DNA from: Subsaxibacter sp. CAU 1640
Lineage (GTDB): Bacteria > Bacteroidota > Bacteroidia > Flavobacteriales > Flavobacteriaceae
Direction of reading: 5' to 3'
DNA: 64,000 bases
NCBI RefSeq assembly: GCF_023156585.1
Contig: NZ_JALNMI010000001.1
Location: 496,001-560,000, forward strand
Shown piece after piece: positions 36,888 through 44,891 of this stretch; the first letter of the stretch is position 1; each line of letters opens with the position of its first letter. The translations under genes were made by a program, and so were the position numbers. The notes below the pieces were generated by a model, which saw only the letters and a list, made by a program, of their open reading frames with translations, had not been told where the DNA came from and did no database searches.

Positions 36888-37628
36888 TTAAAAAGGCCTC
36901 GAGATTTTATTCTGGAGCGCAAAAAAGGCTCTTTTGGATGCTTTTTCTTCTGCTTTTTTTTTGGAAGTCGCACGTGCTTTTGCAACAACTTTTTTGTCTA
37001 TTGAGAGTTTGACGCTGAAATGTTTGATGTCATCATTCCCTGTGTCTTCATAGACATTGTAATCGAAGGTCTTTTTTTCCTTTTGGCACCATTCAATTAA
37101 TAAACTTTTGTAACTGATCACCTTTCCTTCAAGTGTTTCAATGTCTACATGAGCGTCAATCACCCTTTTGTAAATGAATTTTTCACAATATTTATAACCT
37201 CTATCCAAAAAAATTGCTCCAACTAGAGCTTCGAACAAATTACCATGGATATTATTTCCGAAATTATTCTTTGGGATTTTGGATTCTACAAAGTTGATTA
37301 GGTTCAACTCTTTGCCCAATTCATTGAGATGCTCTCTACTGACTACCTTTGAGCGCATTTTTGTTAGATATCCTTCATCTCCTTGTGGAACTTCACCGTA
37401 TAAATACGATGCAATCACCGCTCCAAGCATGGCGTCTCCCACAAACTCAAGCCTCTCATAGTTTACGGCGGCTCCATTTTTGTCTTTAACGTTCATAGAG
37501 CGATGAGTGAACGCCTTCACGTAAAGACTCTTTGTTTTTGGCTTGAAACCAATTATTTTTTCAAGTTGCAAAAAAAAATTCCCGTTACTACTTGAACGGG
37601 AATTTAATATGTTACGAATGTAATTCAT
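36888..37628 (-). CDS. rnc: Ribonuclease III
   Basis: A 246-residue double-stranded RNA endonuclease for rRNA and mRNA processing. The catalytic signature ERLEFVGDAMLGAVIASYLY is near residues 59-78 and the second acidic cluster is in NLFEALVGAIFLDRGY near 130. A C-terminal double-stranded RNA-binding domain begins near 165 and ends with the ARATSKKKAEEKASKRA helix. It follows fabF by 99 bp, and no TAnnTTTG box is seen in the gap, so it may be read from the acpP-fabF promoter. Confidence 0.96.
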   Translation of the reverse strand: MNYIRNILNSRSSSNGNFFLQLEKIIGFKPKTKSLYVKAFTHRSMNVKDKNGAAVNYERLEFVGDAMLGAVIASYLYGEVPQGDEGYLTKMRSKVVSREHLNELGKELNLINFVESKIPKNNFGNNIHGNLFEALVGAIFLDRGYKYCEKFIYKRVIDAHVDIETLEGKVISYKSLLIEWCQKEKKTFDYNVYEDTGNDDIKHFSVKLSIDKKVVAKARATSKKKAEEKASKRAFFALQNKISRPF

Positions 37629-37727
37629 CTGATATTTTCTATTATATGATTTGGTCAGATGTTATAAACCATTTTCACTGTATTTACATAAAATAACATA
37701 AAGAACAAGGTTTATTTCATTCGATAA

Positions 37728-38978
37728 TTAATCTAATTTTTTGAACAACACACAAGCATTATGGCCTCCAAATCCGAAGGTATTACTCATAACTACTTTT
37801 ACATCTCTCTTTTGAGCTTTGTTTAGAGTTAAATTCAATTCAGGATCAATGTTCTCATCAACTACAGAATGGTTAATGGTAGGAGGTACTACACCATGTT
37901 CTATCGCAAGGATAGAGGCAATGGCCTCAATTGCACCTGCAGCTCCCAATAAATGACCAGTCATAGACTTAGTAGAGTTGATATTCATGGTCTTTGCATG
38001 TTCTCCAAAAACTTCAGTAATAGCTTTAAGTTCGGCAACATCACCAAGTGGTGTTGATGTTCCATGAGTATTGATATGGTCAACATCTTCTGGATTTAAC
38101 CCAGCGTTTTCCAAACAATTCTTCATTACAGCCATTACACCTATTCCATCAGGATGAGGTGCTGTCATATGATATGCATCTGATGACAAACCACCACCTA
38201 AAAGTTCTGCGTAAATTTTGGCTCCTCTTGCCTTGGCATGCTCATATTCTTCAAGAATGATGGCTCCAGCGCCTTCTCCCAAGACAAATCCATCTCTGGT
38301 TGCATCAAATGGGCGTGAGGCTGTTTCTGGGCTTTCATTTCTGGTTGAAAGGGCATGCATGGCATTAAAACCACCCATTCCGGCAATGGTAACTGCGGCC
38401 TCACTTCCACCTGTCACAACAACATCACAATACCCTAATCTAATATAATTGAGGGCATCAATCATTGCGTTGGCAGATGATGCGCAAGCCGATACAGTTG
38501 TATAGTTAGGACCCATAAACCCATGCTTGATGGAAATGTTTCCTGGCGCTATATCAGCAATCATTTTCGGAATGAAAAAAGGATTAAAACGAGGTGAGCC
38601 ATCACCTTTAGCGTAATTCAAAACCTCTTCTTGAAACGTTTCCAAACCTCCAATTCCAGCTCCCCAAATGACACCTACACGTAGTTTGTCAACGGAATCT
38701 AGGTCCAATTTAGCATCTGCTATTGCTTCATCTGAAGCCACCATAGCATACTGCGTAAATTTGTCCATTCTACTGGCCAATTTTCGGTCTATAAAGTCTG
38801 TTGCAACGAAGTTTTTTAATTCGCAAGCAAATTTTGTCTTGAACTTTTCAGTATCAAAATATGTTATAGGTGCAGCACCACTTTTACCTTCCACCAATGC
38901 ATTCCAATAATCATCTTTGGTATTGCCAATGGGTGTGAGAGCGCCTAAACCTGTAACTACAACTCGCCTTAATTCCAT
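37728..38978 (-). CDS. fabF: Beta-ketoacyl-ACP synthase II (FabF)
   Basis: A 416-residue condensing enzyme of type II fatty acid synthesis in the cytosol. The nucleophilic cysteine is in VSACASSANAM near residue 165, with active-site histidines in NTHGTSTPLGD near 305 and MTGHLLGAAGA near 342. Length and motifs are those of FabF (KAS II), not FabH. It lies 13 bp after acpP, whose product is its substrate carrier, and before rnc. Confidence 0.98.
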   Translation of the reverse strand: MELRRVVVTGLGALTPIGNTKDDYWNALVEGKSGAAPITYFDTEKFKTKFACELKNFVATDFIDRKLASRMDKFTQYAMVASDEAIADAKLDLDSVDKLRVGVIWGAGIGGLETFQEEVLNYAKGDGSPRFNPFFIPKMIADIAPGNISIKHGFMGPNYTTVSACASSANAMIDALNYIRLGYCDVVVTGGSEAAVTIAGMGGFNAMHALSTRNESPETASRPFDATRDGFVLGEGAGAIILEEYEHAKARGAKIYAELLGGGLSSDAYHMTAPHPDGIGVMAVMKNCLENAGLNPEDVDHINTHGTSTPLGDVAELKAITEVFGEHAKTMNINSTKSMTGHLLGAAGAIEAIASILAIEHGVVPPTINHSVVDENIDPELNLTLNKAQKRDVKVVMSNTFGFGGHNACVLFKKLD

Positions 38979-38991
38979 AAAGTTTTGTTAC

Positions 38992-39225
38992 TTATTTTGC
39001 TGCTTCTATATAAGAGATAGCCTGACCAACAGTAGCAATATTTTCAGCTTGGTCATCTGGGATTTGAATATCAAATTCTTTTTCAAATTCCATGATTAGT
39101 TCAACAGTATCCAAAGAATCTGCGCCTAAATCATTTGTGAAGCTTGCTTCTGTTACGACTTCGTTTTCATCTACTCCTAGCTTATCAACGATAATCGCTT
39201 TTACTCTTGATGCAATGTCTGACAT
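38992..39225 (-). CDS. acpP: Acyl carrier protein
   Basis: A 77-residue acidic four-helix carrier; the phosphopantetheine attachment serine is Ser37 in [11 protein letters not shown]. It shuttles acyl chains between fatty acid synthesis enzymes. It leads the acpP-fabF-rnc run with a promoter-like box 32 bp upstream, and is divergent from purN. Confidence 0.98.
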   Translation of the reverse strand: MSDIASRVKAIIVDKLGVDENEVVTEASFTNDLGADSLDTVELIMEFEKEFDIQIPDDQAENIATVGQAISYIEAAK

Positions 39226-39256
39226 AATTTTTTAATTTTAAGTTTTAATTAGATGG

Positions 39257-39264
39257 CAAAAATA
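39257..39264 (-). promoter_or_regulatory. -7 promoter box of acpP
   Basis: The reverse strand reads TATTTTTG, matching TAnnTTTG, 31 bp before acpP. A -33 element is not clear. Confidence 0.5.
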
Positions 39265-39410
39265 AAAAACTTTATTTTAAAACCCATCTTATATTTTTAA
39301 ATGTGATTGTAATTTAATGAAAATCCATTGAAGAATTTCCATTTTGCCTTCTAATTGTTAATAATTATTCCTTTTTTTGTTTCTGAATAATTGAACAAGA
39401 ATATCTGTAG

Positions 39411-39977
39411 ATGAAACGTGTGGTAATCTTTGCGTCCGGAAGTGGTACTAATGCTGAAAATTTAATTAAGTTTTTTCAAAACAGAGAAACTGGTTCTGTC
39501 ATTCAGGTGTTGACTAACAATCCTCATGCCAAAGTTTTGGAACGAGCTAAAAATTTGAACATTAGCGCATTGTCTTTCAATAGAATAGCGCTCTACAAAA
39601 CAGATGATGTTCTCAATATTCTCAAATCATCAAATCCTGACCTTATAGTTTTGGCTGGGTTTTTATGGAAATTTCCTGAAAGTATTCTTCACGTTTTTCC
39701 GAATAAGGTCATCAACATACACCCTGCTCTTCTGCCCAAATATGGTGGCAAAGGAATGTATGGTCATTTTGTTCACGAAGCAGTGGTTGCCAACAAGGAG
39801 AAAGAAACAGGTATTACTATTCACTATGTCAATGAAAATTATGATGAAGGTGCCATCATCTTTCAGGCTAAATGTGATGTTGACTCCACCGATTCTGCTG
39901 AAGACGTTGCTGCCAAAATTCATCAACTGGAAATGAAACATTTTCCAGAAGTAGTGGAATCTCTTTTGGTAAAATGA
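39411..39977 (+). CDS. purN: Phosphoribosylglycinamide formyltransferase
   Basis: A 188-residue enzyme of purine synthesis that formylates GAR using 10-formyltetrahydrofolate. The N-terminal phosphate-binding FASGSGTNAENL is at residues 7-18. The catalytic Asn-His pair is in VINIHPALLPKYGG near 106-111, and the Asp of ENYDEGAIIFQ completes the triad. Its stop overlaps the next gene by 4 bp (ATGA). Unlinked to the purF gene 2 kb downstream but on the same strand. Confidence 0.96.
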   Translation: MKRVVIFASGSGTNAENLIKFFQNRETGSVIQVLTNNPHAKVLERAKNLNISALSFNRIALYKTDDVLNILKSSNPDLIVLAGFLWKFPESILHVFPNKVINIHPALLPKYGGKGMYGHFVHEAVVANKEKETGITIHYVNENYDEGAIIFQAKCDVDSTDSAEDVAAKIHQLEMKHFPEVVESLLVK

Positions 39978-40612
39978 GCAAGAAGAAAAAGAAATATTAC
40001 ACCGTTTGGAAAGGGCGTCATACGGGAGTTTTTGAATCGTGGGATGATTGTAAGGCGCAAATTAAAGATTTTGAAGGCGCACAATACAAATCTTTTGAAA
40101 CCTTTGATGCAGCGAAACAAGCTTTAAAAGGTAATTATAAAGATTATATTTCGAAAGGAAAGTTTAAAAGTGAACTGTCTGATGCCGAACTAAAAAAAAT
40201 TGGACAGCCTAATTACAATTCCATTTCGGTAGACGCAGCCTCCAGCGGCAATCCAGGAAAAATGGAATATCGCGGTGTGGACACCAAAACGAAAAAGCAA
40301 TTGTTCATTCAAGGGCCTTTTGAGGAAGGCACCAATAACATAGGAGAGTTTTTGGCTATTGTGCACGGTTTGGCTTTATTGAAAAAACAAAGCAGCGACA
40401 GAATCATCTATACAGATTCAAAAACGGCAATCAGTTGGGTCAGAAAAAAGACCTGCAACACGAAATTGGAACGCAATGCAAAAAATCAAGCGCTATTTGA
40501 GCTCGTAGACAGGGCCGTATCCTGGCTAAAAACGAATACTTATAATACTCCAATTGTCAAATGGGAAACCAAAGCTTGGGGAGAAATTCCGGCAGACTTC
40601 GGCAGGAAATAA
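39974..40612 (+). CDS. Ribonuclease H with N-terminal viroplasmin domain
   Basis: A 212-residue RNase H1-like protein. Residues 1-50 form a viroplasmin/caulimovirus-type domain (KYYTVWKGRHTGVFESWDDC) that binds RNA-DNA hybrids; the nuclease domain from about 75 has the catalytic acids in ISVDAASSGNPGKMEY, NNIGEFLAIVHGL and IIYTDSKTAISW. It removes RNA from RNA-DNA hybrids in the cytosol. It overlaps purN by 4 bp. The architecture equals eukaryotic RNase H1 and is widespread in Bacteroidota. Confidence 0.93.
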   Translation: MSKKKKKYYTVWKGRHTGVFESWDDCKAQIKDFEGAQYKSFETFDAAKQALKGNYKDYISKGKFKSELSDAELKKIGQPNYNSISVDAASSGNPGKMEYRGVDTKTKKQLFIQGPFEEGTNNIGEFLAIVHGLALLKKQSSDRIIYTDSKTAISWVRKKTCNTKLERNAKNQALFELVDRAVSWLKTNTYNTPIVKWETKAWGEIPADFGRK

Positions 40613-40638
40613 ATTAGCTTATTACTCTATAAAAACAC

Positions 40639-40646
40639 TATATTTG
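40639..40646 (+). promoter_or_regulatory. -7 promoter box of the PfkB kinase gene
   Basis: TATATTTG, a perfect TAnnTTTG box, lies 22 bp before the ATG. The -33 element is weak or absent. Confidence 0.55.
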
Positions 40647-40668
40647 CACCAAATTTTGAAACCTCAAC

Positions 40669-41595
40669 ATGAGCAAATTAGTAATCGTCGGGACAGTTGC
40701 GTTTGATGCCATTGAAACCCCTTTCGGAAAAACAGATAAAATTTTAGGTGGCGCTGCAACCTTTATTGGCTTGGCAGCATCACAGTTTAATGTTGATGCA
40801 GCAGTTGTGTCAGTGGTAGGTGGCGATTTCCCGCAAGAATACTTGGATTTGCTTTCCAATAAAAACATTGATGTTTCTGGAGTGGAGATTGTAAAGGAGG
40901 GAAAAACATTCTTCTGGAGCGGTAAGTATCACAATGATATGAATACGCGAGATACATTGGTGACAGAGTTAAACGTATTGGCCGATTTTAAACCTGTTGT
41001 GCCGCAAGATTACAGACATTCAGAAATTGTAATGTTGGGTAATTTGCACCCTTTAGTGCAAATGGGTGTTTTGGAGCAAATGGAGAAAAAACCAAAATTG
41101 GTAATCCTAGATACAATGAACTTCTGGATGAATTGTGCTCTGGAAGATTTATTGGCAGTTATCAAGAAGGTAGATGTCATTACTATCAATGATGAAGAAG
41201 CAAGACAGTTGACAGGCGAATATTCTCTGGTAGTTGCAGCTCGTAAGATTCACGAAATGGGTCCAAAATATGTAGTGATCAAAAAAGGAGAACATGGAGC
41301 GTTATTGTTTCACGATGATAACGTGTTCTATGCGCCAGCTTTGCCATTGGAAGAAGTATTTGATCCAACAGGAGCAGGAGATACTTTTGCCGGTGGTTTT
41401 GCGGGTTACTTGTCAAAAACCGAAGATGTTTCTTTTGAAAATATGAAAAGTGCTGTGATTTATGGCTCCACTTTAGCATCGTTCTGTGTGGAAAAATTTG
41501 GTACAGAGCGAATGGAAAATTTGAGTTATAAGGAAGTGCATCAGCGTTTGCAACAATTTAAGCAACTCACACAGTTTGAAATAGAATTAGCATAA
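40669..41595 (+). CDS. PfkB family carbohydrate/nucleoside kinase
   Basis: A 308-residue ribokinase-fold kinase. The N-terminal PfkB signature is GGAATFIGLAASQF near residue 25 and the C-terminal signature DPTGAGDTFAGGFAGYL near 232, with the catalytic base Asp about 238 in GAGD. A cytosolic enzyme that phosphorylates a sugar or nucleoside; the substrate is not fixed by sequence. Location between RNase H/purN and purF hints at purine ribosides, but that is only context. Own promoter box and strong terminator. Confidence 0.92.
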   Translation: MSKLVIVGTVAFDAIETPFGKTDKILGGAATFIGLAASQFNVDAAVVSVVGGDFPQEYLDLLSNKNIDVSGVEIVKEGKTFFWSGKYHNDMNTRDTLVTELNVLADFKPVVPQDYRHSEIVMLGNLHPLVQMGVLEQMEKKPKLVILDTMNFWMNCALEDLLAVIKKVDVITINDEEARQLTGEYSLVVAARKIHEMGPKYVVIKKGEHGALLFHDDNVFYAPALPLEEVFDPTGAGDTFAGGFAGYLSKTEDVSFENMKSAVIYGSTLASFCVEKFGTERMENLSYKEVHQRLQQFKQLTQFEIELA

Positions 41596-41596
41596 A

Positions 41597-41626
41597 CAAA
41601 CGCGCTCCATTACGAGCGCGTTTTTT
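41597..41626 (+). terminator. Intrinsic terminator after the PfkB kinase gene
   Basis: AAACGCGCTC (41598-41607) pairs with GAGCGCGTTT (41614-41623) and is followed by T. Confidence 0.95.
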
Positions 41627-41708
41627 AATCACCATTGTTTGTAAATTTATAGAAGTTTTTTCGACAATGGTATATCACAAAAACCGAATCTAAAATCTAA
41701 CAAAGCGA

Positions 41709-43607
41709 ATGAGCGATATGTTAAAGCATGAGTGTGGCATTGCACTCATTAGATTATTAAAGCCTTTAGAATTTTATAAAGAAAAGTATGGCAGTGCGTT
41801 TTATGGTGTCAATAAGATGTACTTGATGATGGAAAAACAGCACAATCGTGGGCAGGATGGTGCAGGTTTTGCCAGTATAAAATTGGATACAGCTCCCGGT
41901 GAAAGATATATCAGCCGTGTAAGGTCAGTTGCACAGCAACCCATTCAGGATATTTTTGCCCAGATAAATGATCGCATCAACAAAGATTTTAAGGAACATC
42001 CAGAGTATATGGATGATGTAGCACTTCAGAAAAAACACATTCCGTATATAGGTGAATTGCTTTTAGGTCACGTGAGATATGGAACTTTTGGTAAAAATAG
42101 CGTTGAGAGCGTTCATCCTTTCTTAAGACAAAACAATTGGATGCACAGAAATCTGATTGTTGCAGGTAATTTCAATATGACCAATGTGAATCAGTTGTTT
42201 GAAGGATTGGTAAGATTAGGGCAACACCCAAAAGAGAAGGCAGATACCATTACCATAATGGAAAAGATTGGTCACTTTCTGGATGATGCTGTGGCGAAAA
42301 AATACAAACAACTGAAAAAAGAAGGCTATTCAAAAATGGAATGCAGCCCATTGATTGCTGACCGATTGAATGTTGCTAAAATTCTTAAGAAGGCTTCCAA
42401 AAATTGGGATGGTGGTTATGCCATGGCTGGTCTATTAGGACATGGTGATTCTTTTGTGCTTCGTGACCCTTCAGGTATTCGGCCGGCATATTATTACAAA
42501 GATGATGAGATTGTTGTGGTCGCATCAGAACGCCCTGTAATTCAAACGGTTTTTAATGTCGATTATAATGACGTTAAAGAGCTGGATCCTGGACATGCCA
42601 TCATTACAAAAAAATCTGGTGATACATCTATCAAAAAAATCCTTGAGCCTTTAGAAAGAAAAGCCTGTTCGTTCGAAAGGATATATTTTTCTAGAGGAAG
42701 CGATGCTGAAATTTATCAAGAGCGCAAGCAACTGGGTAAATTGTTGATGCCAAAAGTTTTGGAAGAGATTGATTACGATACGAAAAATACTGTTTTCTCC
42801 TACATTCCAAATACGGCTGAAACATCTTTTTTTGGAATGATTGAAACTGTAGAGGATCATTTAAACAAAAAGAAAACACAGGCCATTCTTGATGGCAATG
42901 GCAAACTATCTGCTGAAAAAGTAACCCAAATTCTATCCGAAAGGCCTCGTATTGAAAAAATCGCCATCAAGGACGTAAAGCTGCGAACTTTCATAACAGA
43001 AGACAGCAGTAGAGATGATTTGGTCGCCCACGTTTATGACATTACTTATGGCGTCATTAAACCTACCGACAATTTGGTGATCATTGACGATAGCATTGTT
43101 CGTGGAACAACCTTGAAGAAAAGTATCATCAAAATGATGGACCGTTTAAAGCCAAAGAAAATTATCGTGGTCTCATCTGCGCCCCAAATACGCTATCCTG
43201 ATTGTTATGGCATCGATATGGCGCGTCTTGAAGGATTAATTGCATTTAGAGCGATGCTGGAGTTGCTAAAAGAAAACAACAAATATCATTTGGTAGAAGA
43301 AGTTTATCAAAAATGTAAAGCTCAAGTAGATTTTGAAGATAAAGACGTTCATAATTATGTGAAAGAACTTTACGCTGAATTTACAGACGAGCAAATCTCA
43401 GACAAAATCGCAGAACTTATCTCTGATTTTTCAGTTAAAGCAGAGGTGAAAACTATATTTCAGTCTGTGGATAATTTACATAAAGCTTGTCCTAAAAATC
43501 TTGGTGACTGGTATTTCACGGGAGATTATCCAACAATTGGTGGAAACCGAGTTGTTAATCGAGCATTCATTAATTTCTATGAAGGGAACGACGAAAGGGC
43601 CTATTAG
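41709..43607 (+). CDS. purF: Amidophosphoribosyltransferase, long Bacteroidota form
   Basis: A 632-residue PurF-like enzyme, first step of purine synthesis (PRPP + glutamine to phosphoribosylamine). The catalytic glutaminase cysteine is Cys9 in KHECGIALI after a short propeptide-like start; LLGHVRYGTFGKNS is the glutamine-site segment. The PRPP-binding motif VIIDDSIVRGTTLKK is near residue 455. It is 120-150 residues longer than usual PurF, with an inserted segment between the two domains and a C-terminal extension to NRAFINFYEGNDERAY. Stands alone, with no TAnnTTTG promoter seen. Confidence 0.9.
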   Translation: MSDMLKHECGIALIRLLKPLEFYKEKYGSAFYGVNKMYLMMEKQHNRGQDGAGFASIKLDTAPGERYISRVRSVAQQPIQDIFAQINDRINKDFKEHPEYMDDVALQKKHIPYIGELLLGHVRYGTFGKNSVESVHPFLRQNNWMHRNLIVAGNFNMTNVNQLFEGLVRLGQHPKEKADTITIMEKIGHFLDDAVAKKYKQLKKEGYSKMECSPLIADRLNVAKILKKASKNWDGGYAMAGLLGHGDSFVLRDPSGIRPAYYYKDDEIVVVASERPVIQTVFNVDYNDVKELDPGHAIITKKSGDTSIKKILEPLERKACSFERIYFSRGSDAEIYQERKQLGKLLMPKVLEEIDYDTKNTVFSYIPNTAETSFFGMIETVEDHLNKKKTQAILDGNGKLSAEKVTQILSERPRIEKIAIKDVKLRTFITEDSSRDDLVAHVYDITYGVIKPTDNLVIIDDSIVRGTTLKKSIIKMMDRLKPKKIIVVSSAPQIRYPDCYGIDMARLEGLIAFRAMLELLKENNKYHLVEEVYQKCKAQVDFEDKDVHNYVKELYAEFTDEQISDKIAELISDFSVKAEVKTIFQSVDNLHKACPKNLGDWYFTGDYPTIGGNRVVNRAFINFYEGNDERAY

Positions 43608-43687
43608 TCAAAGGGTTATTGAATATTCAGAACTTGCAAAAATTCACTTCACCTAGAAAAATAGCTTTTTATCGGATAAAAATGCAT

Positions 43688-43733
43688 TTTGTCTAATATT
43701 TTGAACTTCTTAACTAATTTCCGCATACTTTAG
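43688..43733 (+). promoter_or_regulatory. Promoter region of small RNA-like unit 1
   Basis: TACTTTAG (43726-43733, one mismatch to TAnnTTTG) lies 4 bp before the unit, with TTTTG 22 bp upstream of it. A TTTGTCTAA element at 43688-43696 starts 38 bp before the -7 box, exactly as in unit 2. Confidence 0.5.
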
Positions 43734-43737
43734 TGTC

Positions 43738-43810
43738 ACCATAACATAAGTAGGTTAAGTTCATGGTAGATTTGGGGCAAAAAAAGGTGAACACTTGTTC
43801 ACCTTTTTTT
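43738..43810 (+). ncRNA. Putative small RNA, tandem unit 1
   Basis: A 73-nt unit: 5' hairpin with arms ACCATAA (43738-43744) and TTCATGGT (43760-43767), a single-stranded GATTTGGGGC-type linker, then a perfect terminator hairpin 43779-43792/43797-43810 with loop ACTT and T-rich 3' arm. A near-identical copy lies 232 bp downstream. The reading frames of the two copies differ by an indel, so it is not coding. It may be a short stable sRNA, perhaps a known flavobacterial motif such as Flavo-1; I cannot test that here. Confidence 0.6.
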
Positions 43811-43918
43811 ATTGCACTACCTGTAATTTGGGACTTCTTTTTTTAATTATTCATTGATTCACGCCGCAAAACACTTCCGTTCGTCGATTAAATTTCTTTT
43901 AGCCTAATTTATAAGTCG
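43811..43918. other. Intergenic DNA between the two small RNA-like units
   Basis: Part of the 542-bp gap between purF and the superoxide dismutase gene. Apart from the two units, their promoters, one short dispersed repeat and the sod terminator, I see no reading frame or structure in it. Confidence 0.5.
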
Positions 43919-43964
43919 TTTGTCTAAAAAATTTAACAAATCGAATTAACTCATCATATATTTG
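43919..43964 (+). promoter_or_regulatory. Promoter region of small RNA-like unit 2
   Basis: A perfect -7 box TATATTTG (43957-43964) lies 5 bp before the unit. TTTGTCTAA at 43919-43927 starts 38 bp before it, matching unit 1 in sequence and spacing. Confidence 0.6.
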
Positions 43965-43969
43965 CTTCA

Positions 43970-44040
43970 ACCATAACATAAGTAGGTTAAGTTTATGGTA
44001 GATTTGGGGCAAAAAAGGTGAACACTCGTTCACCTTTTTT
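43970..44040 (+). ncRNA. Putative small RNA, tandem unit 2
   Basis: A 71-nt near-copy of unit 1, with two substitutions and two single-base indels. The 5' hairpin here is perfect (ACCATAA 43970-43976 with TTATGGT 43993-43999). In the terminator the A run and the T run are each one base shorter than in unit 1, so the stem stays perfectly paired. The loop is ACTC. This paired change argues for selection on RNA structure, or at least for a functional terminator. Confidence 0.6.
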
Positions 44041-44044
44041 CATT

Positions 44045-44069
44045 TCATCCCTGCGGAAACAGGAATCTC
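44045..44069. repeat. Dispersed intergenic repeat, copy 1
   Basis: TCATCCCTGCGGAAACAGGA and flanking bases are the degenerate inverse of the element at 60332-60354. Both look like members of a common flavobacterial CCTGC..GCAGG intergenic repeat. Confidence 0.5.
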
Positions 44070-44093
44070 AAAACAATTCCCAGCGTTTGACAC

Positions 44094-44128
44094 AATAAAA
44101 AAAGCAAACACTTTCGCGTTTGCTTTTC
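44094..44128 (-). terminator. Intrinsic terminator of the superoxide dismutase gene
   Basis: AAAAGCAAAC (44100-44109) pairs with GTTTGCTTTT (44118-44127); on the reverse strand the stem runs into a T tract. Confidence 0.88.
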
Positions 44129-44149
44129 TAGTAGAGTATACAACCTTAT

Positions 44150-44758
44150 TTATTTGGCTTCTGCGTATCTTCTTTCAACTTCGTTCCAATTGATCACATT
44201 AAAAAATGCATTAATGTAGTCAGGACGTCTGTTTTGATAATTCAAATAATATGCGTGTTCCCAAACATCCAATCCAAGTATCGGTGTTCCACCACATCCT
44301 GTCCCTGGCATTAGTGGATTGTCTTGATTTGGTGTTGAACAAATTTCAATTTTTCCGCCTTTGTGAACGCACAACCAAGCCCATCCAGATCCAAATCTTG
44401 AGGCAGCAGCTTTGCTAAATTCATCTTTAAAAGCATCAAACGATTTGTATTTTGCCTCGATGGCATCTTTTAGTTCACCTGAAAGTCTTCCTTTGTTTTC
44501 AGGATTCATCACTTCCCAAAACAATGAATGATTATAAAAACCTCCTCCATTATTTCTAACTGCCTTATTCTCCATATCAAGATTAATAAGGATGTTTTCA
44601 ATGGTCTTTCCTTCTAAATCTGTTCCTTCGATAGCGCTGTTAAGATTGTTTGTATAACCTTGATGATGTTTTGTATGATGTATTTCCATTGTACGAGCGT
44701 CAATGTTTGGTTCCAAAGCGTCGTATGCATATTTTAATTTCGGTAATTCGAAAGCCAT
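44150..44758 (-). CDS. sodA: Superoxide dismutase, Mn-type of the Fe/Mn family
   Basis: A 202-residue cytosolic enzyme that dismutates superoxide to oxygen and hydrogen peroxide. Metal ligands are His27 (MEIHHTKHH), His77 ([11 protein letters not shown]), Asp164 and His168 ([17 protein letters not shown]). The Gly before FYNH and the Gln of [11 protein letters not shown] favour manganese over iron, though cambialistic use is possible. Single gene with a -7 box at 44796-44803 and a terminator. Confidence 0.96.
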   Translation of the reverse strand: MAFELPKLKYAYDALEPNIDARTMEIHHTKHHQGYTNNLNSAIEGTDLEGKTIENILINLDMENKAVRNNGGGFYNHSLFWEVMNPENKGRLSGELKDAIEAKYKSFDAFKDEFSKAAASRFGSGWAWLCVHKGGKIEICSTPNQDNPLMPGTGCGGTPILGLDVWEHAYYLNYQNRRPDYINAFFNVINWNEVERRYAEAK

Positions 44759-44795
44759 AATATTTTGATTTTATGTGTTAATAATTAATTTCTTT

Positions 44796-44803
44796 CAAAT
44801 TTA
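44796..44803 (-). promoter_or_regulatory. -7 promoter box of the superoxide dismutase gene
   Basis: The reverse strand reads TAAATTTG, a TAnnTTTG match, 37 bp before the ATG. Confidence 0.5.
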
Positions 44804-44891
44804 CTCATAATACAGATAATACGCCACATTAAAAAATAATTAATTGTTATTAAATCATAGAGAGTTTTTATCTTGTATGAAATTTTAATCG

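Noticed and set aside
43761-43830. Short peptide starting ATGGTAGATTTG in the tandem small RNA-like units
   Set aside because: The second copy hits a stop after eight codons because of the A-run indel, so the frame is not conserved, and the rest of the frame would run through the terminator.
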